From contig HF995228.1 of the NCBI GenBank assembly GCA_000432915.1, forward strand, positions 10,844 to 74,843: 64,000 nt of DNA, given 5' to 3'. Both the position numbers and the translations under genes were made by a program. Origin of the DNA: Firmicutes bacterium CAG:194. Its GTDB lineage: Bacteria > Bacillota > Clostridia > Lachnospirales > Lachnospiraceae. Positions 36,541 to 45,385 of the stretch are shown piece by piece. The notes beneath the pieces were generated by a model. It was not told the DNA's origin, searched no databases, and saw only the letters and a list, made by a program, of their open reading frames with translations. Numbering within the stretch: position 1 is the stretch's first letter; every line of letters starts with the position of its first letter.

Positions 36541-37538
36541 AAATTTACATCGATCTCGATACCCTTCAGATCCTCATTGATCAGGTGATTCTTCTTCATG
36601 ATCTGATTGATCCGTTGCGTTGTCTCCTCAGACTGCGTAACGGACTGTTTCTGAAAACTGGCATCTGCCTGCAGCTTTTCCGCATCCAGATCTCCCTCGA
36701 TCATCTCTCTGTCTTCTTTCCGTTCTTCTTTTGCCTTTTCGATCCGCTCGTCCTGTTCTTCTTTTTCTTCTGCCTTCTTCTCGGCTTCTTCCTTCTTCTC
36801 TTCCAGTTCTTTATCCAGCTTTTCTTTGGCATCCGCGATCACCATACCAACGATCTCATCCGATGCTGCTTTTTGGATCTCTTCCGCAGCATCTCCGGCT
36901 TTTAACATATCCTGGGATTTTAACTGATCCACCTTGGCATCCGACTGATTTTGCGTCAGCACCATGATCTGCTGCTGCATAAGATCTGCATCTGACTGCA
37001 AAGCAGCTTTTTTCCCATTTAAAGAAAGTAGCTGTTTCTGATATTCCGTCCTAGGTTCATTTGCCAGTTCCTTTAACCGGTCAATCTCTTCTTTACTGAA
37101 ATCATCTGAAAAGAAACCCAGCTTATTATTCTGGTATTTTTCCAAAAGCTCCAGATCCTTCTGCTCCTGCGAATCCTTCGATATCCCATACGTTTCCCGC
37201 AGCTTATCCTTTTCCGCAGAAATATTGCCGATCTGCTGCATTTTTTCCTGATATTCTGCGACCTTTTCCGCCTTCTGTGCTTTCAGATCCTCTATATTCT
37301 GTTTTGTCGCCTGATCCCCGGAAAAGGCATCTTTGACAAGCTTCATTGCCTGCTTCTGTGCCAGCTTACGTTTCTTTTCGATCTGCTCCTTTGAAGATCC
37401 TGCGATCAGAAATCTTCCGTCCACATTTTTCTTCGTGTTTTGTGTATTCTGCGCTCTTCTATTTCTTTTTCCCGCACTTTTTTGCAGATTCTCATTCTGA
37501 ACTGCCTGCATTGTCTGATCTGTTTTCTGAATTACCAT
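36537..37538 (-). CDS. Coiled-coil protein of unknown function
   Basis: 333 residues, highly charged, with long heptad-like stretches (about 45-130 and 150-310) rich in Lys and Glu. No signal peptide and no known domain. The opening QKTDQTMQAVQNENLQKS is polar. It could be a scaffold; nothing in the neighbourhood defines its role. Convergent with the methyltransferase, overlapping stops by four bases. Confidence 0.7.
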   Translation of the reverse strand: MVIQKTDQTMQAVQNENLQKSAGKRNRRAQNTQNTKKNVDGRFLIAGSSKEQIEKKRKLAQKQAMKLVKDAFSGDQATKQNIEDLKAQKAEKVAEYQEKMQQIGNISAEKDKLRETYGISKDSQEQKDLELLEKYQNNKLGFFSDDFSKEEIDRLKELANEPRTEYQKQLLSLNGKKAALQSDADLMQQQIMVLTQNQSDAKVDQLKSQDMLKAGDAAEEIQKAASDEIVGMVIADAKEKLDKELEEKKEEAEKKAEEKEEQDERIEKAKEERKEDREMIEGDLDAEKLQADASFQKQSVTQSEETTQRINQIMKKNHLINEDLKGIEIDVNF

Positions 37539-37623
37539 ACTCTTGTTTCTCCCTGACCGTTTTCTGTGATACGTATCTATTTTATATATCGGTCAGTTGA
37601 TGGCTTTTGTCCAGTCTTATACT

Positions 37624-38172
37624 TTATCTTACTCTTTTGTAAATAATCGGGACATCATATCCAAAGGTTCTGTTTCCGTTCACTTCCATGCTTTCCGACA
37701 CCTCCAGACATTCATCTGAAAACTTCTCCCATAACCGGAATGTCATAACCGGCGTAAAACGGCTCACACTTCCCCCTTCCCAGCAGCCTTCCTTTTCCCG
37801 ATATAGTGCCGGTGTAAACTTCACAGATTTTTTAAGTTCTCCGTAATCTACAGGCTTCATGGAATCATAGGAAAACTTAGTCTTGTCTTCTCCCACAGGT
37901 ATTTCATAGGATGATAGCATGATTCCATCCTTATTCTCTGTAATAAGGAACAAATGAGGTGAAGCATGACATTTTCCATCCGTCTCATAATAACTTTCCT
38001 CTACAATAAATATCCCTGTAAAATCTTCGGGCATATTTTTAATTTTATCGTTGCATACTGTATTTACATGCTGTGCATACGGAAACATTTTCCCAGCTTT
38101 TTTCATTTCTGTAAATTGTTCTTTATTATCAAATCGCCCTGTCATAAGCCTTACAAAGTTTTCTATCTTCAT
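37624..38172 (-). CDS. Hypothetical protein with distant CpeT-like layout
   Basis: 182 residues. The start FVRLMTGRFDNKEQF and the mid segment GIFIVEESYYET resemble, weakly, CpeT/CpcT-type beta-barrel proteins, but the match is only by eye. Third gene of the MarR unit; it follows the membrane protein by 35 bases, so it is probably under the same MarR control. Function unknown. Confidence 0.55.
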   Translation of the reverse strand: MKIENFVRLMTGRFDNKEQFTEMKKAGKMFPYAQHVNTVCNDKIKNMPEDFTGIFIVEESYYETDGKCHASPHLFLITENKDGIMLSSYEIPVGEDKTKFSYDSMKPVDYGELKKSVKFTPALYREKEGCWEGGSVSRFTPVMTFRLWEKFSDECLEVSESMEVNGNRTFGYDVPIIYKRVR

Positions 38173-38207
38173 TCTGATATCCTCCCTTTTTTATTCTTTT
38201 ACAGCTT

Positions 38208-38882
38208 TTAAAACATAAGCTGTAGTCCCATCGCAATAACCCACATATATGCACAAGTCTTTGGAATCATTAATAGTCCGACCTTTGGTTTTGATTTACT
38301 CAGCAAAGTTACCGGAAGATAACAGCCAAAAGAAATAATAATGGCTGCAACCATCCTTGTCATATGATATCCATAAGTATTCCCGGAAATTATATATAAA
38401 ATAATTACCCCTATACCGGTAACTGCAAAGACCGCATTTCTGATGATAGATAATTTCATATTTCCTTCATCGGTACACCAGTTATTCTGTGGGAACATGC
38501 ATATTACAATTCTGACGACTGCAGATATCCAAATTATTGCTTCAATTATTGCCGGCATTTTTAATTCCGGAAATGTAAATTTCCAGATATACATCAAAAT
38601 AATATAAAATACTGTCATTGTAATAGACGATACCTGCAATCCGATTCCCAACTGTCTCTTTATTTTATCATTACTTCCATGTACTGCTCTGATAATTCTT
38701 GGCACTAGATGAAAAGCATCCCCTCCGCAAAGTGTTAATGTTAATACTCCATAAAGAATAAACAGCATATTTCCCTGTGAGAATATAAAAAATAAAATTG
38801 CGGCAACCAGATCAAAAATCAAATATGCCGTATCAAATATCGCTTCCATTACATCTTTCTTTACACAAAACTTAGTTTTCAT
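38208..38882 (-). CDS. Polytopic membrane protein in a MarR operon
   Basis: 224 residues with about seven hydrophobic helices and few charged residues. No transporter motif that I recognise. Its ATG overlaps the end of the MarR gene by 11 bases, with GGGAG seven bases before it, so translation is probably coupled. It is likely the main target of the MarR regulator. Confidence 0.72.
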   Translation of the reverse strand: MKTKFCVKKDVMEAIFDTAYLIFDLVAAILFFIFSQGNMLFILYGVLTLTLCGGDAFHLVPRIIRAVHGSNDKIKRQLGIGLQVSSITMTVFYIILMYIWKFTFPELKMPAIIEAIIWISAVVRIVICMFPQNNWCTDEGNMKLSIIRNAVFAVTGIGVIILYIISGNTYGYHMTRMVAAIIISFGCYLPVTLLSKSKPKVGLLMIPKTCAYMWVIAMGLQLMF

Positions 38883-39321
38883 TTGCGTTCTCCCTATGCT
38901 CTCTTAAACATTCTTCCGCATTATTACAGATCTTTTCAAATACATTCATACACATTTGCTTTTCTTCTTCTGTCATTCCGCTTAAAACATTTTTTGCAAA
39001 CTGTTTTTGTGCATTTATTCCTGCTTCCACGATTTCCTCTGCCTGATCCAGCAAAACAATTTCAATATGCTTTTTATTATCTTCACTTTGTATTCTTTCA
39101 ACAAGACCTTTCTCTTCCAGCTTTTTCAATGAAGTTGAAACATGGGATTTTGTTGATTTTCTGATCTTTACAATTTCTGCAGCGGTATTATGCTGCGGAT
39201 TGTTATGCAGAAACATCAGTATATCATATTCCATCTGCGTTAAGCCATACCGGTCACACACCTCACCGGAAAGCACTTCATAATAGCTTGTAACTGTTTT
39301 ATGCTTATCCCAGAAATACAT
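38872..39321 (-). CDS. MarR-family transcriptional regulator
   Basis: 149 residues from the ATG at 39321, which has AAAGGAGGG just upstream. The winged helix is clear: LTQMEYDILMFLHNNPQHNT, AAEIVKIRKSTKSHVSTSLK, and a wing around GLVERIQSEDNKKH. The palindrome GTTCT-TTTT-AGAAC lies 17 bases upstream of the start, which fits autorepression. It heads the operon with the membrane protein and the CpeT-like protein. Confidence 0.9.
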   Translation of the reverse strand: MYFWDKHKTVTSYYEVLSGEVCDRYGLTQMEYDILMFLHNNPQHNTAAEIVKIRKSTKSHVSTSLKKLEEKGLVERIQSEDNKKHIEIVLLDQAEEIVEAGINAQKQFAKNVLSGMTEEEKQMCMNVFEKICNNAEECLREHRENANEN

Positions 39322-39337
39322 TTTTCCCTCCTTTATC

Positions 39338-39351
39338 GTTCTTTTTAGAAC
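39338..39351. promoter_or_regulatory. Palindrome before the MarR gene
   Basis: GTTCT-TTTT-AGAAC lies between the probable promoter and the ribosome site of the MarR gene, a usual operator position. Confidence 0.45.
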
Positions 39352-39473
39352 AATTATAAGGCATTGCTTCTGCTGTGTCAACCTTTCCATGAAATCATCT
39401 CATAAAGAAGCAACCGGGCGGTTTGTAAAATTCTGTGATAGCAGACAGCATTTTGCAGGATTCGACCTGTCTG

Positions 39474-41273
39474 TCAGATTTCCGTATTTGCCATGATCTG
39501 CCAGTGATCTCCCGTTTGCTTTAATGTTACCCGGTACAAACCTTCTTCTCCGTTTTCATCCATAATCCCCGGTGTTCTGTAAAGTACAGAGTAAACATCT
39601 GCTGCTTTATTATAATATACATCCTGCACCTCGATCTGCTTGAAGTTGGTATCACTGACTTCCTTTGCAAATGCGCCGTAAGCGGGCAGATAATACCAGC
39701 CGATCCGGTGATTGAAATCTGCCATCGAAAGACCTGTTTCGTTCTGCAGAAGGACTTCCATTTCCTGCTCAGACAATGCCATAAAATCTGTATAGATCTC
39801 CGCCTGTCCACTGACCTTCAGATATTCCGCTTTCAGTTCTTCCTGTAAGGCTCCTGCACTGCCTGAAATACCGGCTCCATTATAGAAAATCTCTCCCAGC
39901 TCCGCGTCCTTCACATTCTGATACGTTCTGCTTAAGAAACCGTTGTAGGCTGTGGTGTTCAGCAAATCTTCCATATTCTTTTCTGTTTCCGTATCCTGCT
40001 TTTCATACGCCGGCTGATACTGCTCCGGTAGCATGCGGTCTTCTAACGCCGCATTCTGCTCCGCCTGCAGGATCAGATCGCGGTTTGCAAGCTCCGTTTC
40101 TGAGAGGACTGTATCATCTATAGTTTCGCTCTGACAATACCATGCTTTCTTTTGGAAATACTGCTCTAACGCTTCATCCTGAAAGCTTCTGCCGTATCTG
40201 GCATAGATCTCATTTCTGGCAATCCGAAGCCTGTCTTCTCCCAGATCTCTCAATTCATCCGCTGACAGCTCTTTTTCGTTACTTTCAGGTAACACATAAG
40301 CATCTTCTGCTTCTTCGCCCTCTACAAATTCCATATAAGCGTATGGATCATATGCCCATGTCTTATCCTCTTCCAGATAGGAATGATGCAGCAGGATCTT
40401 TGATAAAAAGGTAATGCCACTGTCCGCCGCACAGACGCGGAGTACATCTCTGTCATACACAGCTGCTGCTGTTTTGGAAAAGCCCATCGTATTAAGCTGA
40501 TCTACATATTCTGTCATGGAATGACCGACCTCATAAAAATCGGAACCCTGCAGTTCTTCATTTGCCATCTCCACCAGCTTTTCTCCATTATAGCTGTAGG
40601 CTTTGACCGCATACTGCATCCCATCCGCAATGACAAAGCAGGAAAGCCCGCTGTCCATGCAGATATATTTATCATCCTTCAGGAAAAATCTGACATCCCC
40701 GCTGTCACAGAAAGAAAATGCCTTTTCCAGCAAAGTTTTGGTATCTGCTTTCTGCACCTGTCCGTCTTTCTGCTCATACATGCTGGCTGTGACTGCCCAG
40801 TCTCCATCTCTCTTCTCCATATCATAGGTAAGCAGTTCCTCACTGCCATCCCCATCAAAATCCCGGAGCACAAAATCCAGATTCCCCGCTACCTGAAACA
40901 GACTGTCATCCAGGGAACTTCTCTGCCACATACCATCTGCTATCTTCGTATATTCAAACGATACACCGTCCAGATTACTGCCATTCAGATGCAGGGCATA
41001 TTCTGCCAAAGCATTTTCTGCGTCTACAGTTCCTTTTGTCTGATCCGCCTGCTCTTCCCCGGGTATATCTGCATTCTGCTTTGCATCTGCCGTATCCGCT
41101 TCTTTGTCTGCCACATCACCTGCACCGGTCTTAGTCTGTTCTCCGTCTTCTCCGGTTCCATTTGCATTTATTTCTTCACTGCTGTCCTGTCCATTCAGAC
41201 TGCTCTCACTTTTTCCGCAGCCGCTGATTGCGATCAGCAGCGCAAGCACCAGAAAACTTACTCTTTTCTTCAT
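39474..41273 (-). CDS. Lipoprotein with YARHG domain
   Basis: 599 residues. The signal helix ends in the lipobox AISGCGKS; a 60-residue acidic, Thr/Gly-rich linker follows. The centre (about 345-395) is a YARHG domain (LRIARNEIYARYGRSF and the following QxYFxxKxWY-like part). The C-terminal third is unassigned. Extracellular; YARHG proteins occur in wall-associated contexts but have no settled function. Monocistronic. Confidence 0.85.
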   Translation of the reverse strand: MKKRVSFLVLALLIAISGCGKSESSLNGQDSSEEINANGTGEDGEQTKTGAGDVADKEADTADAKQNADIPGEEQADQTKGTVDAENALAEYALHLNGSNLDGVSFEYTKIADGMWQRSSLDDSLFQVAGNLDFVLRDFDGDGSEELLTYDMEKRDGDWAVTASMYEQKDGQVQKADTKTLLEKAFSFCDSGDVRFFLKDDKYICMDSGLSCFVIADGMQYAVKAYSYNGEKLVEMANEELQGSDFYEVGHSMTEYVDQLNTMGFSKTAAAVYDRDVLRVCAADSGITFLSKILLHHSYLEEDKTWAYDPYAYMEFVEGEEAEDAYVLPESNEKELSADELRDLGEDRLRIARNEIYARYGRSFQDEALEQYFQKKAWYCQSETIDDTVLSETELANRDLILQAEQNAALEDRMLPEQYQPAYEKQDTETEKNMEDLLNTTAYNGFLSRTYQNVKDAELGEIFYNGAGISGSAGALQEELKAEYLKVSGQAEIYTDFMALSEQEMEVLLQNETGLSMADFNHRIGWYYLPAYGAFAKEVSDTNFKQIEVQDVYYNKAADVYSVLYRTPGIMDENGEEGLYRVTLKQTGDHWQIMANTEI

Positions 41274-41393
41274 AGCTTTCCCCTTATCTTTTCATTACTA
41301 TTGTTTTTCTTTCTTATTTTATTCCTGTTAGTCCGTTCTGTATAGATTTGTAGTAAAATCTTTCTATTTCTTTCTATTTATGAGCAAAGCGTC

Positions 41394-41424
41394 AAAAAGA
41401 CCGGAGCACAGGACTCCGGTCTTT
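41394..41424 (-). terminator. Terminator of the feo operon
   Basis: AAAGACCGGAG and CTCCGGTCTTT form an 11-bp stem with TTTTT on the minus-strand side, 29 bases past the mini-Fur stop. Confidence 0.8.
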
Positions 41425-41452
41425 CCGATATTTATTTCTGTAATTCTTCACT

Positions 41453-41716
41453 TCAAACGGCCGTTTTTTCTTCTTCCGGTGGAAGATTGACCGTAAAGGT
41501 ACTTCTTCTTGTGATCGCACCGATCTCCTCCAGTGTATTGATCATACGATACACAGTGGCCGGACCGATATTCTGATCCTTTTTGGATGCTTTATAATAA
41601 ATCTCTTTACAGCAGCAGCAATCTTCTTCCAGTATAATGTCAAGCAATAACAGTCGCTGCTTTGTAATGCGACAACCACGCTCTTTCAGGCGCTGAATGA
41701 TCATTTCTTTCCGCAT
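41453..41716 (-). CDS. Mini-Fur: Fur-like DNA-binding domain only, Cys-rich
   Basis: 87 residues, about 60 shorter than Fur. It keeps the winged helix (RLKERGCRITKQRLLLLDI and GPATVYRMINTLEEIGAI) but lacks the whole metal-binding dimer domain. A CCCC run (EEDCCCCKEIYYKA) sits where Fur has its second helix. Last gene of feo, 19 bases after the Cys-rich Feo protein. It may sense iron, Fe-S state or redox through these cysteines, or act as a partner of full-length Fur; both are guesses. Confidence 0.75.
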   Translation of the reverse strand: MRKEMIIQRLKERGCRITKQRLLLLDIILEEDCCCCKEIYYKASKKDQNIGPATVYRMINTLEEIGAITRRSTFTVNLPPEEEKTAV

Positions 41717-41735
41717 ATATTACCTCCCATGGCAT

Positions 41736-41873
41736 TTAATGACAGCCACCGTGACAGTTTTTGCAGTTACCTCCACACTGCAGGGATTTTCCTGCTTTCT
41801 TATCCTTTATCATGCTGCGGATGATACATCCGACTATCACGATTAAGATTGCAAGTACTAAAACGGTACCCAT
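41736..41873 (-). CDS. FeoB-associated Cys-rich membrane protein
   Basis: 45 residues: one membrane helix (VLVLAILIVIVGCII), then a basic stretch and a C-terminal Cys/His cluster, CGGNCKNCHGGCH. This is the layout of the small FeoB-associated proteins of Firmicutes. GGAGG precedes the ATG. It lies 22 bases after feoB and is probably part of the ferrous iron uptake complex at the inner face of the membrane. Confidence 0.88.
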   Translation of the reverse strand: MGTVLVLAILIVIVGCIIRSMIKDKKAGKSLQCGGNCKNCHGGCH

Positions 41874-41895
41874 TTGATCACCTCCGGATCAGCAT

Positions 41896-44064
41896 TTATT
41901 TTGCAAATGCTTTCTTATCAATGCTTACATTTAATGTCTTACTTTCTTTATATGGTCTGAATAACAGATACAGGAAACCAAGAACAAGAAGGAATGCTAC
42001 AACTGTTCCGATTCCAAATGCGCCTGTTGTGATCAGTGTACCGATCTGGTAAATGCAAAGTGCAACTACGTATGCCAGAACTGTCTGATAACCGATTGCA
42101 AACCAGAACCATTTTGCGTTGTTCATTTCTCTCTTGATAGCACCCATTGCTGCGAAACAAGGAGCACATAACAGGTTAAATACCAGGAAACCATAAGCTG
42201 CAACAGGTGTGATGGTCTGTGAAAGCACCTGCCAGATTTCTGCACCGTCTTCTGCTACTTCGCCATAGCCGAAGAGGATACCGAATGTAGCAACAACGTT
42301 CTCTTTTGCGATCAGACCTGTAACGGTTGCAACTGCCATCTTCCAGTTTCCAAAACCAAGCGGAGCGAAGATAGGAGCGATCACATTACCGATCTTAGCT
42401 AAGATACTGTCATTGAGCTGTTCTGCCTCGAGCATTGTAAAGCTGCCATCGATCCAGCCAAATCCCTGTAAAAACCAAAGTACGATTGTAGATAATAAAA
42501 TGATTGTACCAGCCTTTTTGATAAATGACCAGCCTCTTTCCCACATGCTTCTGAGTACATTACCAACTGTCGGCCAGTGATATGCAGGCAGCTCCATAAC
42601 GAATGGAGCAGGCTCTCCTGCGAACATTTTTGTTTTCTTTAAGATAATACCGGAGCAGATGATCGCTGCGATACCAACGAAGTATGCAGACCATGAAACC
42701 CATCCTGCATTCTGGAAGAATGCTCCGGCGATCAATGCGATGATAGGAAGCTTTGCTCCACAAGGAACAAATGTTGTTGTCATGATCGTCATCTTACGGT
42801 CTCTGTCATTCTCGATCGTACGGGAAGCCATAACACCCGGAACACCACATCCGCTGCCGATCAGCATTGGAATGAAGGATTTTCCGGAAAGACCGAATTT
42901 ACGGAAAATACGATCCATGATGAAAGCAACACGAGCCATATAACCGCAGGACTCAAGGAATGCAAGGAAAATAAACAGTACAAGCATCTGTGGTACGAAA
43001 CCAAGAACTGCACCGACACCACTTACAACACCATCTGCGATCAGGCTTGTAAGCCAATCTGCACAATTGACAGATTCCAGTGCTGACTGAACACCCGGAA
43101 CGATCCACTCGCCGAACAATGTATCATTTGTCCAGTCTGTTAAAATAGCGCCTACTGTTGTAACGGATACATAATATACAATGAACATGACCAGTGCAAA
43201 GATAGGGAGTGCTAACCATCTGTTTGTTACCCACTTATCGATCTTATCCGATGTAGACATTGTTCTCTTTTTATTCTTTGTGTAGCAGGCATCAATGATA
43301 GAAGAGATATATACATATCTTTCATTTGTAATAATACTTTCTGTATCATCATCAAATTCTTTCTCCATATCTTCGATCTCTGCAGACACATCTACTTTGG
43401 ACTGCATCTGCTCAATGATCTTATCATCTTTTTCCAGAAGCTTGATTGCGAAGAAACGCTTCTGTTCTTCTTTGACATCTGCACCAAGCTTATTGCCTGC
43501 TGCTGTGATATACTTCTCAACCTCTTCACCGAATTCATGAACAGGAGCTACAGACTTGTTAGCCTTTGCCGCTGCGATTGCTTTCTTAACCGCTACATCA
43601 ATGCCTGTTCCTTTCAGTGCTGAAATCTCACATGCTTCACAGCCGAGCTTTGCACTTAATTTATCGACATGTATCTTGTCGCCTGACTTTTCAACAAGGT
43701 CTGACATGTTAACAGCCATAACAACCGGAATACCCAGTTCCATGATCTGTGTAGACAGATACAGGTTTCTTTCGATATTCGTACCATCAATGATATTGAT
43801 GATTGCATCCGGTCTCTCTGTGATCAGATAGTTACGGGCAACTACCTCCTCCAGTGTGTATGGTGACAGAGAATAAATACCCGGAAGATCCATGATAACG
43901 ACATCCGATTCCTTGCCGCTGTAAGCTTTTTTCAGCTTACCTTCCTTTTTCTCAACCGTAACGCCCGGCCAGTTTCCAACGAACTGATTGGAACCTGTCA
44001 ATGCGTTAAACAGAGTTGTTTTACCGCAGTTTGGGTTACCTGCTAATGCGATTTTAATTGCCAT
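41896..44064 (-). CDS. feoB: Ferrous iron transporter FeoB
   Basis: 722 residues. N-terminal G domain with G1 GNPNCGKTT, G3 DLPGIYS and G4 NMSD, then a helical regulator and the membrane permease with two Gate regions (GSGCGVPGVMASRT; FVPCGAKLP) and LIAKENVVATFG. Takes up Fe2+ in anaerobes. It has its own upstream palindrome (44125-44140) in the 95-base gap after feoA, so it may be regulated separately as well as with feoA. Confidence 0.97.
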   Translation of the reverse strand: MAIKIALAGNPNCGKTTLFNALTGSNQFVGNWPGVTVEKKEGKLKKAYSGKESDVVIMDLPGIYSLSPYTLEEVVARNYLITERPDAIINIIDGTNIERNLYLSTQIMELGIPVVMAVNMSDLVEKSGDKIHVDKLSAKLGCEACEISALKGTGIDVAVKKAIAAAKANKSVAPVHEFGEEVEKYITAAGNKLGADVKEEQKRFFAIKLLEKDDKIIEQMQSKVDVSAEIEDMEKEFDDDTESIITNERYVYISSIIDACYTKNKKRTMSTSDKIDKWVTNRWLALPIFALVMFIVYYVSVTTVGAILTDWTNDTLFGEWIVPGVQSALESVNCADWLTSLIADGVVSGVGAVLGFVPQMLVLFIFLAFLESCGYMARVAFIMDRIFRKFGLSGKSFIPMLIGSGCGVPGVMASRTIENDRDRKMTIMTTTFVPCGAKLPIIALIAGAFFQNAGWVSWSAYFVGIAAIICSGIILKKTKMFAGEPAPFVMELPAYHWPTVGNVLRSMWERGWSFIKKAGTIILLSTIVLWFLQGFGWIDGSFTMLEAEQLNDSILAKIGNVIAPIFAPLGFGNWKMAVATVTGLIAKENVVATFGILFGYGEVAEDGAEIWQVLSQTITPVAAYGFLVFNLLCAPCFAAMGAIKREMNNAKWFWFAIGYQTVLAYVVALCIYQIGTLITTGAFGIGTVVAFLLVLGFLYLLFRPYKESKTLNVSIDKKAFAK

Positions 44065-44124
44065 TTTCTCTACTCCTCTTTCTTATTTTATACAACTAAT
44101 TAGAATAGCTTTTTGCTTACTTTT

Positions 44125-44140
44125 GTTAGCGTTAACTAAC
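44125..44140. promoter_or_regulatory. GTTAG-N6-CTAAC operator before feoB
   Basis: GTTAGCGTTAACTAAC lies between feoA and feoB. A weak promoter (TTGCCA and TAACAA) overlaps it. Same arms as the site at the feoA promoter. Confidence 0.6.
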
Positions 44141-44159
44141 GTGATGGCAAAAAAAATTG

Positions 44160-44393
44160 TTATTCAATAACAATCATTTCTGCATCTGCTTTACGCAGCG
44201 ACAACTCATAGCCTCTTACTGTAACTTCCACCGGGTCACCAAGTGGTGCCACCTTTCTTACATAGACCTCTACGCCTTTTGTGATACCCATGTCCATGAT
44301 TCTTCTTTTGACAGGGCCATCACCTGTCAGCTTTTTAACTTTGACAGTTGCACCAACAGCAGCGTTTTTCAGTGTTTTTGACTCGTTTGCCAT
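44160..44393 (-). CDS. feoA: FeoA-domain protein
   Basis: 77 residues from the ATG at 44393 (AAAGGAG seven bases upstream). SH3-like FeoA fold: VGATVKVKKLTGDGPVKRR, IMDMGITKGVEVYVRKVAP. It binds or tunes FeoB. Second of two FeoA genes in the operon. Confidence 0.92.
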   Translation of the reverse strand: MANESKTLKNAAVGATVKVKKLTGDGPVKRRIMDMGITKGVEVYVRKVAPLGDPVEVTVRGYELSLRKADAEMIVIE

Positions 44394-44458
44394 GTTTATG
44401 CTCCTTTTCTTTATTTTATTATCATGCACCCGTTAGATGCCTGACATTTTAAACTTAT

Positions 44459-44677
44459 TTAGACCATGATCTTGTTTGCCATATCTTTTCCTATGGCAAC
44501 ACGGGATTCCTTGATATTTACGATCAGATTACCACCCATCTGAGATATTACCGTAACCATACCGCCCGTTACAAAACCAAGATTTTCCAGAAACTGTCTG
44601 GTCTCTTCCTTGCCGCCTACTTTTTTAATAACATTAGGCTCTCCTTCTTTTGCCATTGACAGAGGCATCATACTCAT
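44459..44677 (-). CDS. feoA: Second FeoA-domain protein
   Basis: 72 residues with the same fold but few identical residues to its neighbour: TRQFLENLGFVTGGMVTVIS and NIKESRVAIGKDMANKIMV. First gene of the feo operon. Two FeoA proteins before FeoB is common in Clostridia. Its promoter TTGACA-17-TATACT carries the palindromic operator over the -10. Confidence 0.9.
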   Translation of the reverse strand: MSMMPLSMAKEGEPNVIKKVGGKEETRQFLENLGFVTGGMVTVISQMGGNLIVNIKESRVAIGKDMANKIMV

Positions 44678-44737
44678 CCCTTTCTTTCTTTTTCATTACC
44701 ATTTAGCATCTTATCGATAATTTTCTTTCATTTCGAG

Positions 44738-44769
44738 GTTAGTATACTCTAACAGATATTAGATGTCAA
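44738..44769 (-). promoter_or_regulatory. feo promoter with GTTAG-N6-CTAAC operator
   Basis: On the minus strand TTGACA (44769-44764) and TATACT (44746-44741) are 17 bases apart. The palindrome GTTAGTATACTCTAAC (44738-44753) covers the -10. The divergent regulator gene lies on the other side, so the gene product is the best candidate to bind here. Confidence 0.72.
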
Positions 44770-44866
44770 CAACTTTCATTGTTTTTTTTTAAGAAATGTG
44801 CTATACTTGCGTCAATATAAAAAAGTTCGTTATTTTGATACGTTTTGCGTAAGAAAGGGAATTAAA

Positions 44867-45244
44867 ATGGTACCTAATGAATCAGCAGAAAATTATTTAG
44901 AGACGATCCTGATCCTGAGCAGAAAGCTCCCGGTTGTTCGCTCCGTTGATATTGCCAATGAACTTGGCTTTAAAAAATCCAGCATCAGCATTGCGATGAA
45001 AAATCTTCGTGAAAAGGAACTGATCACAGTCAGTGATGCAGGCTTTATCAATCTTACCGAGGCAGGTCGCGAAATCGCAGACATGATCTACGAAAGACAC
45101 GAATTCCTGACTTCCTGGCTGACAAAGCTTGGTGTGGATCCTGAGATTGCAGCAGAAGATGCCTGCAAGATGGAGCACGTTGTCAGCAAAGAAAGCTTTC
45201 AGGCGATCAAGAATTTTGTTGCTTCGGCTCAGACTGAATCATAA
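44867..45244 (+). CDS. DtxR-family iron-type regulator
   Basis: 125 residues from the ATG at 44867 (AAGAAAGGG upstream); the longer start has no site. The winged helix SVDIANELGFKKSSISIAMK and the metal-site helix around DACKMEHVVS match the two-domain DtxR/MntR group; the C-terminal SH3 domain is absent. Divergent from feo, whose promoter carries a DtxR-like palindrome. I infer an iron (possibly manganese) repressor of feo. Confidence 0.88.
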   Translation: MVPNESAENYLETILILSRKLPVVRSVDIANELGFKKSSISIAMKNLREKELITVSDAGFINLTEAGREIADMIYERHEFLTSWLTKLGVDPEIAAEDACKMEHVVSKESFQAIKNFVASAQTES

Positions 45245-45299
45245 AGCACATATTTCTTCTGTATTGCGGTATTTTGATCATACCTATCACAGCATTTTA

Positions 45300-45334
45300 A
45301 AACACCGGCTTATGCTTTGCATCTGCCGGTGTTT
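45300..45334. terminator. Two-way terminator between the DtxR gene and metY
   Basis: AAACACCGGC and GCCGGTGTTT form a 10-bp stem with T-rich sequence on both sides, shared by the convergent genes. Confidence 0.72.
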
Positions 45335-45385
45335 CTCATATGCTTATTCTTTTTCTTCTTATTTTTATACTGCCATGCAGCCTGC

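Noticed and set aside
44867..45244. Assigning the DtxR-family protein to MntR
   Set aside because: It lies beside feo and its candidate sites are at iron genes; the metal cannot be decided by sequence alone, so no symbol is given.
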